Position numbers and translations under genes: made by a program | Notes under the pieces: model-generated | Database searches by the model: none | What the model saw: the letters and a program-made list of their open reading frames with translations, nothing else | Told to the model about the DNA's origin: nothing | Source: Ignavibacteria bacterium | GTDB taxonomy: Bacteria > Bacteroidota > Ignavibacteria > Tepidaquicellales > Tepidaquicellaceae | DNA: 64,000 bases | Assembly (NCBI GenBank): GCA_036262055.1 | Contig: DATAJP010000004.1 | Coordinates: 1 to 64,000, forward strand | Reading direction: 5' to 3' | In this document: positions 1 through 9,177 of the stretch, piece by piece | How the letters are laid out: the number at the start of each line of letters is the position of its first letter | Numbering within the stretch: position 1 is the stretch's first letter

Positions 1-2874
1 TCTTGGCGGTCCCCAGTTTCCTCTTACACTGATTCTTTCCTGCCAGTATTCTCTGAAGAATGCATTTGTCTCATATCTTGATGCACCTGTAGGAGTCTGT
101 AAGAATCCGTTATCATTCGGAGTTCCGGTTGACGGATATACCGCATTAATAATCTCACTGTTAAGCAAATTAATTACATAAATATTGAAGTTTAAGCTTG
201 TCTTCCATATATCAACCGTCTTATCTATTCTTAAGTCAACTCTGTATCTCCAGTCTGTATATACTTCATTCTTTGATGAAAGAGGAAGCTCTCCCACACC
301 CGTTCCCGTTGCCGAGGTTGACGGCTGTTTTCTCTGGTATGGTCTGCCGCTGTTGAACGTAAAGAGAACATTTATACCAAAGTTTTTCAATATTTCACCT
401 GCAAAGCCCTTTGGAACGTCAGTTGAACCAAATCTGTAATCCATATTCAAACTTCCTGTATGTCTCTGGTCATAGTCAAGAGGATATACAAATCTTGGAA
501 GTGTCTGTCCCGTTGTCGGGTCAAGATTGTTTGCAAGAAGGAACTTTGAGTTAAAGTCCGAACCTGTTCCGCTTGAGAATGCAAGTGTATATGCAAGGTC
601 AACTGCAAGACGATTGTATCTTCTCATTGACAGATAAAAGTCCATTCCTCTTGCTATTGCAAAGTCATTATTTAAATATGTAGCAAAACCGTTAGGAATC
701 CTGTTTGCAGGTCCTTCAACTCTCCCTGCTCCGATAAGGTCTGTTGATTCTTTATAAAATGCAGTTATTCCCATGTCAATGTAATCACCTGCCTGATGTT
801 TTACACCAATTTCATATTGTGTAACTTTTGTTGGCTGAAGTGATGAGTTCTCTACAACATCTTGTAATGATGTAGATAGGAATCTTCTTAAAGTCTCTTT
901 TGATACATAAAGAAGATTTAACTGAGGCATCTGAATCATCTTTCCGTATTGCGCGACAAATATTGTTCTGTCGGTAACTGGGAATGAAAATCCGAGCCTT
1001 GGCGATACTTCAACCGTTGCTTTTGATTGTGTGAAGTCATCAGGTGATGCAATCTCACCGTCAGGACCCATTACGTCATATGTAATGTCTTTTAATACTT
1101 CATCGTTTACATCAAGAAAATCTATTCTCAGACCGCCGTTGAAATTAAAGTCTGAGAAACTGACTTTGTCTCTGATATAAAAACCACCTGTTAACGGATG
1201 TTTCTCCTGAGTGCCGTCTGTTTCTGTGCCGGTTGCAATTACCGTTCCCGTTGGAGCGTCTGTTATAGCATAGCCATAAGTGTTCAAAGATGCCTGGTTA
1301 GTACCCCACCATCGGTCTCTTGCATCAACTGTTAAGTCAGCAAGCGGAGAAGGTGTAACCTGCATTTTTTTCAAAGTATTATATTTATATTCAGCACCGA
1401 ATTTTATTTCATGGTCACCATAACTCTTTGTAAGAATTGCCCATGTAGCATCCATTTTACCGCCGATATAGCTTATGTCAAGTTTTTGATAAAGATTTCT
1501 GATTGTTCCTTTATAATTGAATAAAGAAGCAAGGTTTGGATCGGCAGCTCCACCGGAACCCTGGACTGTTGCAGCCGGGTTATAATTTGTGTCGCCATAT
1601 AAATAGACATTGTCCCCGAATAACGGGTCAAATTCCTCGTTATAATATTTATAGTAAGAACCTTGTAACTCATAAAAGAACTTATTAGAAACATTATGAA
1701 TAAATCTTCCGAAGAATTGATAATCATCATTAACCTGAACGCCATTTCTGTCTGAATTAGTTGACATCAACCCTGTTACCGGGTCAACGGCAATAACATT
1801 AGCTGTAGAAAATGCGCGTTGTCTTGAATTAAAAATAGATGCACCAAATCTTAAGTCAATTGGAATTTTTGAATCTTTGATTTCTGAAAGATTAAAATTT
1901 AATCTGCCGTTATATGAATATGAAGAAAAATCATCATCATTAACTACGCCGCCCGGATATAATTTTTGGAGATTATTAAATGCCCATGACGGACCGTTTA
2001 TTCTTTGGAATACTCTTTCAAAACTTCCGTAAAAATTAACAACTCTTGCTAAATCCTTTGTCGGGATCAATGGACCGCCCAGTGTAACATTATATAAATT
2101 ATAACCTTGTTTTCTGGTATTGCCCATTTTGGTAATGAGCTCATCTGTAATGGCTTCCACAGATCCAGTGAATCTGTCAGTTCCACCTTTGGTAGATACA
2201 TTGATAACTCCTGAAAGAACGTTACCGTATTCCGCACCAAAACCTCCGGTTAAAACTGAAATTTCCTGTAAAAGAGAATTTGGTACATTTGCTCTGTTTG
2301 TTCCGTCAAGAGGATTGGTTGTCTGAACACCATCAACAATAACGATTGTTTCATTTGTTCTACCACCTCTGACGTTAATAGCGCCGCCGCGCTCATCCTG
2401 AACTACACCGGCGGTTTTGGAAACTATGTTATTAATTCCCCTAATACCGCTGTTATCAATCTGGTCTGATGTAACAATTCTTCCTGATTGTTCTACATCA
2501 ATACCTTTTCTCGGTGCCTCAACAACAATTTCCTCAGTTGTTATTCCTGAAGTAAACTGAAAATTTACTTCACTTCTCTGGTCAACTGAAACCCTAACTC
2601 CGGTTTGTTTGACCGCAGTATAACCAACATAGGATGCTTCAACATTATAAGTACCGACATCGACATTAAGAATTATATATTTTCCTTCATCATCGGTTAT
2701 TGCACCGGAATTTGTTCCTTCTATTCTCACGGATGCACCGGGTAACGGCACACTGTTCTCATCTAAAACAGTACCGCCGATACTACCTGTTGATTGTGCG
2801 AAAGAGATGGAAGGAATGAAAAGTAAACTAAAAATAAAAAGGGAAATAATTTTGTAAAAGGTATTATCCCTCAT
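1..2874 (-). CDS. TonB-dependent outer-membrane receptor, C-terminus outside window
   Basis: Outer-membrane receptor of the TonB-dependent family. The reading frame is open from an ATG at 2874 to the window edge, giving 958 codons without a stop, so the C-terminal end of the barrel lies outside. The start has a strong GGAGG ribosome site five bases upstream. In order: a signal peptide ending near residue 27 (FAQ), a CarboxypepD_reg-like domain (about 30-115), a plug domain (about 130-250, with VRGGRTNE, IVDGV and GVINVSTKGG), then beta-barrel sequence rich in Tyr, Asn and Asp. The substrate cannot be read from the sequence; in such proteins it may be a siderophore, oligosaccharide or peptide. 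No partner lipoprotein (SusD-like) is visible in the window. Family call is firm, substrate unknown. Confidence 0.93.
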   Translation of the reverse strand, partial: MRDNTFYKIISLFIFSLLFIPSISFAQSTGSIGGTVLDENSVPLPGASVRIEGTNSGAITDDEGKYIILNVDVGTYNVEASYVGYTAVKQTGVRVSVDQRSEVNFQFTSGITTEEIVVEAPRKGIDVEQSGRIVTSDQIDNSGIRGINNIVSKTAGVVQDERGGAINVRGGRTNETIVIVDGVQTTNPLDGTNRANVPNSLLQEISVLTGGFGAEYGNVLSGVINVSTKGGTDRFTGSVEAITDELITKMGNTRKQGYNLYNVTLGGPLIPTKDLARVVNFYGSFERVFQRINGPSWAFNNLQKLYPGGVVNDDDFSSYSYNGRLNFNLSEIKDSKIPIDLRFGASIFNSRQRAFSTANVIAVDPVTGLMSTNSDRNGVQVNDDYQFFGRFIHNVSNKFFYELQGSYYKYYNEEFDPLFGDNVYLYGDTNYNPAATVQGSGGAADPNLASLFNYKGTIRNLYQKLDISYIGGKMDATWAILTKSYGDHEIKFGAEYKYNTLKKMQVTPSPLADLTVDARDRWWGTNQASLNTYGYAITDAPTGTVIATGTETDGTQEKHPLTGGFYIRDKVSFSDFNFNGGLRIDFLDVNDEVLKDITYDVMGPDGEIASPDDFTQSKATVEVSPRLGFSFPVTDRTIFVAQYGKMIQMPQLNLLYVSKETLRRFLSTSLQDVVENSSLQPTKVTQYEIGVKHQAGDYIDMGITAFYKESTDLIGAGRVEGPANRIPNGFATYLNNDFAIARGMDFYLSMRRYNRLAVDLAYTLAFSSGTGSDFNSKFLLANNLDPTTGQTLPRFVYPLDYDQRHTGSLNMDYRFGSTDVPKGFAGEILKNFGINVLFTFNSGRPYQRKQPSTSATGTGVGELPLSSKNEVYTDWRYRVDLRIDKTVDIWKTSLNFNIYVINLLNSEIINAVYPSTGTPNDNGFLQTPTGASRYETNAFFREYWQERISVRGNWGPPR

Positions 2875-2913
2875 TTTTTCCTCCAATATATGTTTAAATG
2901 ACTTTTTAAAAAC

Positions 2914-2945
2914 AACCCTCATAAGAATTTCTTATTATGAGGGTT
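2914..2945 (-). terminator. Rho-independent terminator after the T9SS cargo gene
   Basis: A perfect 11-bp inverted repeat (AACCCTCATAA / TTATGAGGGTT) with a 10-base loop lies 34 bases past the stop of the gene at 2979-4868. Read on the minus strand it is followed by a short T-run (GTTGTTTTTAA). It should end that transcript before the TonB receptor gene. Confidence 0.7.
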
Positions 2946-2978
2946 GCTAAATTTAATTTTACAAATTTAAAAATTATT

Positions 2979-4868
2979 TTACTTAATTAACATCATTTTT
3001 TTGGTGTCTTTGAAGTTACCTGCGGTGATTGAGTAGAAGTAAATTCCGCTGGCAAGATTTTTTGCATTAAATGTAACTTCATTTAGTCCTGCTGAAACAA
3101 CTTGATTGTTTATTAATGTAGCAACTTCTTTACCGCTTATGTCATAAATTTTCAATACAACATTAGAAGCATTCGGTAAAGCAAATCTGATAGAAGTTGA
3201 AGGGTTAAACGGATTTGGGAAATTTTGTGCTAAGCTAAAGCTATTTGCAACTCCTGATAAATTTTCAATTCCAACCGGTTTCGGAACTTCAACTCTTAAA
3301 TAATGTGAGTATGCTGAACGAGGAGTAAATCCTGTTCCGTTAACGTTTGAACCAGGAGAAGAAGTTGTAACTGCAGCCATATTCAAGAAATGAGAACTTC
3401 CGGTTTCGTCATTCATTGGAGACATTGACGGCCATACCCAGTCATATTGTGGGGTTGTTGGAGAAATTCTTTCCGGACTTTTCCATGAAGAACCGCCGTT
3501 TCCTGAAGCAGTTAAATATAAAGCTCTGAAGCAGGTTGAGTCTCTATTTGGGTCAACAACACTTGTTGCTACCTGGCATGCCACAAATAATGTTCCGCCT
3601 GATTTTCCGATAACCGGACGGCAAACCGGAGCAAATACGTCATTGATACCTGTATTAGGTGCATAAGGAACACCATTTGGTCCGATAGTTACGTTAGTGT
3701 CTGAAATAATTATCGGGATAGTTCTGTTAGGATCTGCACCAGGTAAAGATGATGACCAGAATCTTATATCATTAGGAAGACCCGGGAAATATGAACCTGA
3801 AGGAGTTTGAGCAACTGTCTCAAAAACCATTTTTGGAGAATTTCCTAAATATGCCAAATTAATTCCTCTTAAACCACCTGCTGATTGTGTATCAGCTTCA
3901 TTTCTATTGAAAACTTTTATAGGTGTTGAAAAAGTTGAACCGTTATCTGTTGACTCCATAAAAAATACGTCACCTTGATCTACAACAGCACCAATATATG
4001 CAATACCGATTCTTCCGTCATCACCTCTTGCAAGAGAATAAGTTTCTGCCTGGTCAGCATCTGTGATTTGCTGGAACCCTGTGAATGCACTTGATGAAAG
4101 TGAAGTAGCAACGTTTCTTGCAGTGTAGTCAGTACCGTTCACTGAACCGATAAATACAAATTTATTTGTCAATGAAACGTTTGCAGTTGCAACCATTCTT
4201 ACCCATATACAACCAAGACTACTTGGGTTTAGACCCGGATCAAGTCTTGTAAAAGAACCTAAGCCAGGGAATGCATCATAGAAAAATTGTCCTCTTGTTG
4301 TAGCCGGAGTGCCTACATTTGTGTGAATACCTATTAATTCAATTCCTTCTGAAGTTCCTGTTACAGAAGCAAAACCTGAAGCAATACCTGTTGGAGGCAC
4401 TATGTCTGCAATAAAGCTCCATGTAACACCTCTATCACTTGAAAAATAATATTTGGTTGTTCTTGTTAAGAAGCTTGTTGAACCTGTTACGCTGTCAGGT
4501 GACCAGGTTTGAACGTAGTGAAGTTCATCCGGGTCTGATGGATTTTGCCAGATTTGCATTGTTGAACCGTTTGAAGCTAAATCATAAAATGATTGCCATT
4601 GAGTCCATTTTGTTGTTACGTTTCCCGTCCAGGTAAGTCCAAAAGTGTAATTTGATGGAACAATTATGTCGGGGGTATTTACTGTACCAGGTATATTTGT
4701 ATGATGAGCATCAAGTCTTTGACCACCATATGAATCCCCTGTTAATTTTATTTGATACCTGATCTGTGAAAAATATTTCATCTGCTCAGGCGTATATCTT
4801 GATCCCGCCTGCAGGCTTCCTACAAGTAGAATCGAGATAAATAATGAGAATAGTAACCTTTTAAACAT
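2979..4868 (-). CDS. Secreted BNR-repeat protein with T9SS sorting domain
   Basis: Secreted protein of 629 residues. It has a signal peptide (residues 1-21, ending LQA) and a body containing Asp-box/BNR-like motifs such as SSDRGVTWS, STDNGSTFS and GNGGSSWKS, which suggest a sialidase-like beta-propeller. The last 80 or so residues form a T9SS type A sorting domain (QNFPNPFNPSTSIRF, then IYDISGKEVATL, SGIYFYSI, KKMMLIK). The domain implies export across the outer membrane by type IX secretion and surface attachment or release. No glycosidase active-site set can be recognised, so enzymatic activity is not claimed. A GGAG ribosome site precedes the ATG. A hairpin terminator follows the gene. Confidence 0.85.
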   Translation of the reverse strand: MFKRLLFSLFISILLVGSLQAGSRYTPEQMKYFSQIRYQIKLTGDSYGGQRLDAHHTNIPGTVNTPDIIVPSNYTFGLTWTGNVTTKWTQWQSFYDLASNGSTMQIWQNPSDPDELHYVQTWSPDSVTGSTSFLTRTTKYYFSSDRGVTWSFIADIVPPTGIASGFASVTGTSEGIELIGIHTNVGTPATTRGQFFYDAFPGLGSFTRLDPGLNPSSLGCIWVRMVATANVSLTNKFVFIGSVNGTDYTARNVATSLSSSAFTGFQQITDADQAETYSLARGDDGRIGIAYIGAVVDQGDVFFMESTDNGSTFSTPIKVFNRNEADTQSAGGLRGINLAYLGNSPKMVFETVAQTPSGSYFPGLPNDIRFWSSSLPGADPNRTIPIIISDTNVTIGPNGVPYAPNTGINDVFAPVCRPVIGKSGGTLFVACQVATSVVDPNRDSTCFRALYLTASGNGGSSWKSPERISPTTPQYDWVWPSMSPMNDETGSSHFLNMAAVTTSSPGSNVNGTGFTPRSAYSHYLRVEVPKPVGIENLSGVANSFSLAQNFPNPFNPSTSIRFALPNASNVVLKIYDISGKEVATLINNQVVSAGLNEVTFNAKNLASGIYFYSITAGNFKDTKKMMLIK

Positions 4869-5107
4869 TTTTTTCTCCTTTGTTTTTAGTTGGATTTATT
4901 AAATTTTAACTAATTAAAATTTAAATTTGTAACAATATAACAGTATTGTAAAATGTTGTCAATATATAATTTAATTATTATAATTTGACATTTTGATAAT
5001 ATTTTATTACAAACCGTCCTATTTTTAAGCTTATTTTAGTTCAATAATATGAGAAAGAAAAATTGTTGTCATTATATATTATTACAAAGAAATTTATTAA
5101 GAAATCG
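4869..5107. other. AT-rich intergenic region
   Basis: About 240 bases of very AT-rich sequence between two minus-strand genes. I see no open frame, tRNA or strong hairpin. It presumably holds the promoter of the T9SS cargo gene, but no convincing -35/-10 or Bacteroidetes-type element can be fixed. Confidence 0.4.
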
Positions 5108-6016
5108 TTAAATATTTTGATAAAGATTTTTTATTCTTATAAATATTTCTTTAGTCATTTTTGAGGAGCTTTCAGTAGTTTTTCCTGCGATATGATTGGT
5201 GAGTAAAACATTCGGTAACCCATAGAATTGCTTGTTAATGAGAGGTTCGTTTTTGAAAACGTCAAGAGCCGCTGATTTTATTTTTTTTGCTTTGAGCAGT
5301 TTAATCAAAAAACTTTCATCTAATACTTCACCGCGGGAAGTATTAATTAAAATTGCCGACGGCTTTAATTTTCTTAATTTATCTTTCGATAAAAAATTCT
5401 TATTGTTTTCAAGTGGTATGTGAACTGTAATGATGTCTGACGCTTCAAGGAGATAATCTAAACTTACAAACTTAAAGTTTTTGTTTTTTACAATGACTTT
5501 TTTATCTGTATCATTTACAAGAATTTTCATTCCAAGCGCTTTGCAGTATTTTCCGACCAGACTTCCTATAGAGCCGAATCCAATGATACCAATAGTTTTC
5601 CCTTCAAGCTCAAATCTTTCATAATCATAAGCAGTAAATCGATTTTCTCTGACACATTTATTCGAAAAAATAATATTTTTTGAAACTGCAAGAAGCAGCG
5701 CCAGCGTATGTTCTGCGGCTGCGAGACTGTTGCCGCGTTCAATATTCAGTACTTTTATTTTTTGTTTTTTTGCTTCGGCTACATCAATATGGTCAGTGCC
5801 TCTCGAGACTGTGGCAATGATTTTAAATTTTGCCTTTGATAAAAATTTCTTGCCGATTTTTCTTATGCTGCGAATGACTAAGACGTCGTAATCATTATAT
5901 TTTTTTATTATTTCGGAATTAGGAATATTATCAAAAGCGGTTATGTGAAATTTATTTTTAGGGAAGAGGGGTAAGTGAGTGAGGTTAATTTTGTCGGCTA
6001 TCAGAATCTTAATCAT
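5108..6016 (-). CDS. D-isomer-specific 2-hydroxyacid dehydrogenase (phosphoglycerate dehydrogenase-like)
   Basis: NAD-dependent 2-hydroxyacid dehydrogenase of 302 residues, probably a 3-phosphoglycerate dehydrogenase-like enzyme. The nucleotide-binding Rossmann motif is GIIGFGSIGSLVG (about 144-156). The catalytic Arg lies in NTSRGEVLDE, the Glu in DVFKNEP and the His in LLTNHIAGKT. There is no C-terminal ACT domain, so it is the short form. It may make phosphohydroxypyruvate for serine synthesis, but substrate choice in this family is not readable from sequence. It follows engB by 16 bases and probably shares its transcript. The start codon sits in a small palindrome and has no clear Shine-Dalgarno sequence. 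Confidence 0.85.
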   Translation of the reverse strand: MIKILIADKINLTHLPLFPKNKFHITAFDNIPNSEIIKKYNDYDVLVIRSIRKIGKKFLSKAKFKIIATVSRGTDHIDVAEAKKQKIKVLNIERGNSLAAAEHTLALLLAVSKNIIFSNKCVRENRFTAYDYERFELEGKTIGIIGFGSIGSLVGKYCKALGMKILVNDTDKKVIVKNKNFKFVSLDYLLEASDIITVHIPLENNKNFLSKDKLRKLKPSAILINTSRGEVLDESFLIKLLKAKKIKSAALDVFKNEPLINKQFYGLPNVLLTNHIAGKTTESSSKMTKEIFIRIKNLYQNI

Positions 6017-6032
6017 TTTTATGAATGATTAA

Positions 6033-6671
6033 TTATGAATCTTCCTCTTCGTCATCTTCAGATGAAGCGTTCTGGCGGAATTTATTTTCGAGAGCATCCT
6101 GAATCAGATTAAGAATCTCATCTTTACCTTCATCGGTAATAATTGAAAAAGGAATATAATCTTTGCAGAGGTCTTCGTTGTTCACAATTTTTGAAGCTCT
6201 GTAAATTTGTTTTTCCATTTTGTTTTTGGAAATCTTATCTGCTTTGGTAAGAATTATAGCGTAAGGAATTTCATAATACTCAAGCCAGCTGACCATAAGC
6301 TCATCGAGATAAGTCGGGTCATGGCGCGAATCAATAAGAACAAAAACCATGTTTACGTTTGCACGCTCGCTGATGTAGTCTTCAACAAGCTTTCTCCAGC
6401 CGGCGCGGATTTGCTCAGGTACTTTTGCATAGCCATAACCCGGCAAATCAACAATATAAAATTCTTTATTGATGAGGAAGTAATTAAGCTGGCGCGTTTT
6501 GCCCGGCACTGAGCCGACCTTTGCGAGTTTTTTCTTATTGCAGATAGTATTTATGAGTGATGACTTACCAACGTTAGACCTTCCGACAAGCACAAATTCG
6601 GACAAAACGGATTTTGGCAGGGTTCTTAAGTCGTATATACTTTCTATAAATTCAGCAGTGGAAATTTTCAT
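6033..6671 (-). CDS. engB: Ribosome biogenesis GTP-binding protein YihA/YsxC (EngB)
   Basis: Small GTPase needed for late assembly of the large ribosomal subunit. The 212-residue protein shows the Walker A/G1 motif GRSNVGKS (30-37), the G3 motif DLPGYGYAKVP (about 74-84) and the G4 motif TKADK (about 141-145), all typical of the TrmE-Era-EngA-EngB group. A family-atypical acidic tail (SSEDDEEEDS) closes the protein. It lies downstream of rplQ in the same direction, 49 bases from its stop, which fits its role in ribosome assembly. Confidence 0.95.
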   Translation of the reverse strand: MKISTAEFIESIYDLRTLPKSVLSEFVLVGRSNVGKSSLINTICNKKKLAKVGSVPGKTRQLNYFLINKEFYIVDLPGYGYAKVPEQIRAGWRKLVEDYISERANVNMVFVLIDSRHDPTYLDELMVSWLEYYEIPYAIILTKADKISKNKMEKQIYRASKIVNNEDLCKDYIPFSIITDEGKDEILNLIQDALENKFRQNASSEDDEEEDS

Positions 6672-6720
6672 TACGGTTTATAACGCCCTGTATGACGCTG
6701 AATGATTACGAAATTTTTAA

Positions 6721-7287
6721 TTAAACTTTTTTACGTGTCTTTCTGGTTTTAACATCAGGTCCTGATTCCTTCTTCACACTTTCTTTCTTAGGAGCTTTTT
6801 TCGATTCTTTTTTTGCTTTTACTTCTTTTTTCGTTTCCTTCTTATCACCCGTTTTTCCTGAATCTTCTGCTTTGGTTTTTTCGTCGATTTGTTTTTCTTT
6901 TTCAACGACGTAATTGAAATCTACAAACTCGATTATGGCTACATCACCGCCATCACCTTTTCTGAAACCTGCTTTCACGACTCTTGTATATCCGCCCGGT
7001 CTGTTGCCGACCATAGGAGCAATATCATTAAATAATTGCGCAACAGCTGCATCATCACGTAAAAATCTTCTTGCAACTCTTCTCAAATGGACACTCTTCG
7101 TAGGGTCGCTGAGAGCATTTTTTGCCTTCGTTACCAACGGTTCAATATAAATCTTCAACTCTTTTGCTTTAGCAACTGTAGTGTTTATTCTTTTTGCCTT
7201 AATCAAAGAAGCTGACATATTAGCCATCATTGCTTTTTTGTGGCTTGCTGTTCTTTTTAGTTTGCGGCCTTTTTTCCTGTGTTCCAT
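6721..7287 (-). CDS. rplQ: 50S ribosomal protein L17 with long basic tail
   Basis: Large-subunit protein lining the exit tunnel area. Residues 1 to about 125 match the usual L17 core (MEHRKKGRKLKRTASHKKAM at the N-terminus; NRPGGYTRVVKAGFRKGD near residue 95). About 60 further residues are almost entirely Lys, Glu, Thr and Ser and look disordered; bacterial L17 is often near 120-130 residues, so this is an extension. It follows rpoA as in the classical alpha operon, but a hairpin with a T-run lies between them. Confidence 0.96.
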   Translation of the reverse strand: MEHRKKGRKLKRTASHKKAMMANMSASLIKAKRINTTVAKAKELKIYIEPLVTKAKNALSDPTKSVHLRRVARRFLRDDAAVAQLFNDIAPMVGNRPGGYTRVVKAGFRKGDGGDVAIIEFVDFNYVVEKEKQIDEKTKAEDSGKTGDKKETKKEVKAKKESKKAPKKESVKKESGPDVKTRKTRKKV

Positions 7288-7326
7288 AATCTATGTGTGT
7301 TTACAAATTACAATTTATTAAAATAA

Positions 7327-7352
7327 AAAAGACAGGCTTGCACCTGTCTTTT
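7327..7352 (-). terminator. Terminator or attenuator between rpoA and rplQ
   Basis: A perfect 10-bp stem (AAAAGACAGG / CCTGTCTTTT) with a six-base loop lies 15 bases after the rpoA stop. On the minus strand it runs straight into TTTTTTATTTTAATA. It has full terminator architecture, so rplQ-engB depend on read-through or on a separate promoter. Confidence 0.75.
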
Positions 7353-7367
7353 AGTTCAGAATTCTTT

Positions 7368-8363
7368 TTACTTTTCTTCTTCTTTGATGTATTTATCTAC
7401 ATCCATTCCGAAATTAAGGTTAAAGCTTTCGATAAGCTCGCCTAACTCAGCAAGAGATTTTCTTCCGAAGTTTCTGTAATGAAGCATCTCTGCCTCATTC
7501 TTGCTTACTAAGTCACCGATTGTTTTTATGTTTGCTGAACGCAGACAGTTTTGTGAACGGACAGATAAATCTAATTCATCAACCGGCATTAATAATATTT
7601 TCTTAACTTTTTCAAATTCTTCATCGTGCTCAGATTCAACTTCTTTCGGTTTTTCTTCTGCTTCCGGTTTCAAATTGATAAACAACTGAACGTGGTCTCT
7701 CAATATTCTTGCTGCCTGGAATAATGCTTCCTCAGGATTGATGGAACCGTCAGTTTCAATTTCAAGAGTTAATTTTTCATAATCTGTTTTTTGCCCTACT
7801 CTTGTATTTTCAAGCGCATAGTTAACTCTCTTTACCGGAGAGAAAATAGAATCAACGGTTATGAAACCTAAAGGCAGGTCAACTTTTTTGTTCTCTTCAG
7901 AAGGAATATATCCGATTCCCTGAGCTAATCTTAATTCAATGTTTAAGTTTGCATCTTTGTTAAGAGTTGCAATATGCTGGTCAGGATTAAGAATTTCAAA
8001 ATCCGCAGTTGCATCTTGAATGTCTTTTGCGGTAAATTCCTTAGCTCCTTTAATGTTCATTTCAATTTTATGACCTTTTCCGGTTATGTCCTTAAATCTA
8101 ACTTCCTTCAGATTAAGGATAATTTCGGATAAATCTTCAACTACACCTTTTAATGTTGTGAATTCATGAGGCGCATCATTAACTTTTATAGCAATAATAG
8201 CGGTACCGGAAAGAGAAGAAATTAAAACTCTTCTTAAAGAATTTCCAAGAGTAATTCCATAACCTCTTTCTAAAGGCTGCATAACAAACCTTCCAAAAGT
8301 ATCGGTAAAAGAAGATTCTTCTTTTATGACGTTTTCCGGTAGTTGTAAGTGATTAATCTTCAT
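7368..8363 (-). CDS. rpoA: DNA-directed RNA polymerase subunit alpha
   Basis: Alpha subunit of RNA polymerase, 331 residues. The N-terminal assembly domain (about 1-235) includes the dimerisation and beta-contact stretch ERGYGITLGNSLRRVLISS. The C-terminal domain (about 258-320; LDLSVRSQNCLRSANIKTIG and RNFGRKSLAELGE) binds UP elements and activators. A Glu-rich linker joins them. It is downstream of rpsD as in the alpha operon, separated by about 100 bases that contain a possible hairpin. Confidence 0.98.
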   Translation of the reverse strand: MKINHLQLPENVIKEESSFTDTFGRFVMQPLERGYGITLGNSLRRVLISSLSGTAIIAIKVNDAPHEFTTLKGVVEDLSEIILNLKEVRFKDITGKGHKIEMNIKGAKEFTAKDIQDATADFEILNPDQHIATLNKDANLNIELRLAQGIGYIPSEENKKVDLPLGFITVDSIFSPVKRVNYALENTRVGQKTDYEKLTLEIETDGSINPEEALFQAARILRDHVQLFINLKPEAEEKPKEVESEHDEEFEKVKKILLMPVDELDLSVRSQNCLRSANIKTIGDLVSKNEAEMLHYRNFGRKSLAELGELIESFNLNFGMDVDKYIKEEEK

Positions 8364-8418
8364 TTCTTAATTTGTCTTTTAATTTTTATTTTTAATCCCT
8401 GTTAAAAATAAAGCAATA

Positions 8419-8451
8419 CCTGTTCCGTCTTATTCTGAAAACGGAATGAGG
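8419..8451 (-). promoter_or_regulatory. Possible RNA hairpin between rpsD and rpoA
   Basis: TTCCGT (8423-8428) and ACGGAA (8441-8446) form a stem that can be extended by CCT/AGG across small bulges. On the minus strand it is not followed by a T-run, so it is not a simple terminator. It could be a processing or autoregulatory site, but this is only inferred from the fold and position. Confidence 0.3.
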
Positions 8452-8469
8452 CATATCATTTTTATAATC

Positions 8470-9102
8470 TTATTTTGAGTATAACTCTACGACTAACTGT
8501 TCGTTTCCTACGAAAGGAACGTCTGTTCTTTCAGGGGCTTTCAGGAATTTGCCTTCCATATTGGCTTTATCAAGCGCTAACCATGGCACAACCATATTGT
8601 CTTTCATTCTTTTCATTGCTTCATGGAAGATTTCCATTTTTTTGCTTTTCTCGCGAACTTTAATTACGTCACCAACTTTCAGCATAAGCGAAGGAATATT
8701 TACAACTCTTCCATTGACAGTAAAATGTCTGTGAGTTATCAGCTGTCTTGCGGCTTTTCTTGAAGGAGCAAGTCCGAGACGGTATAATGTATTGTCAAAT
8801 CTTGTTTCAAGAAGCTGAACTAGATTATCTCCCGTTACACCTTTTCTTCTTGCAGCTTCAACAAAATAATCCCTGAACTGTTTTTCGAGCAGTCCGTAGG
8901 TTCTTCTGATTTTTTGTTTTTCTCTTAACTGAACTGCATAGTCTGTGATTCTTGCTCTTCTTGATTGACCATGCTGACCCGGAGGATAATTCTTATCGCT
9001 TCCAACTGGACATTTGTCAGTATAACATTTTATTCCTTTGAGGAATAGCTTTGTTCTTTCTCTGCGACAAAGCTTGCAGCTTGCATCTGTATATCGAGCC
9101 AT
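8470..9102 (-). CDS. rpsD: 30S ribosomal protein S4
   Basis: Primary 16S-binding protein of the small subunit, 210 residues, close to the usual size. An N-terminal zinc-binding set is present: Cys9, Cys12, Cys26 and Cys31 (CKLCRRER ... CYTDKC), the zinc-containing form of S4. The S4 RNA-binding domain follows (about 98-160; RFDNTLYRLGLAPSRKAARQ). In many bacteria S4 represses translation of its own operon. Part of the rpsM-rpsK-rpsD-rpoA series. Confidence 0.98.
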   Translation of the reverse strand: MARYTDASCKLCRRERTKLFLKGIKCYTDKCPVGSDKNYPPGQHGQSRRARITDYAVQLREKQKIRRTYGLLEKQFRDYFVEAARRKGVTGDNLVQLLETRFDNTLYRLGLAPSRKAARQLITHRHFTVNGRVVNIPSLMLKVGDVIKVREKSKKMEIFHEAMKRMKDNMVVPWLALDKANMEGKFLKAPERTDVPFVGNEQLVVELYSK

Positions 9103-9128
9103 TTATTTTTTCTAACTTCGTTTTGTTA

Positions 9129-9149
9129 AGACAGATAAATTACCTGTCT
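9129..9149 (-). promoter_or_regulatory. Small hairpin between rpsK and rpsD
   Basis: A six-base inverted repeat AGACAG / CTGTCT with a nine-base loop lies in the 75-base spacer. No long T-run follows on the coding strand. It resembles other cagg/cctg hairpins in this operon and may be a decayed short palindromic repeat. Confidence 0.3.
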
Positions 9150-9177
9150 GATAATTTTAAAACTTTTATACTCTTCG

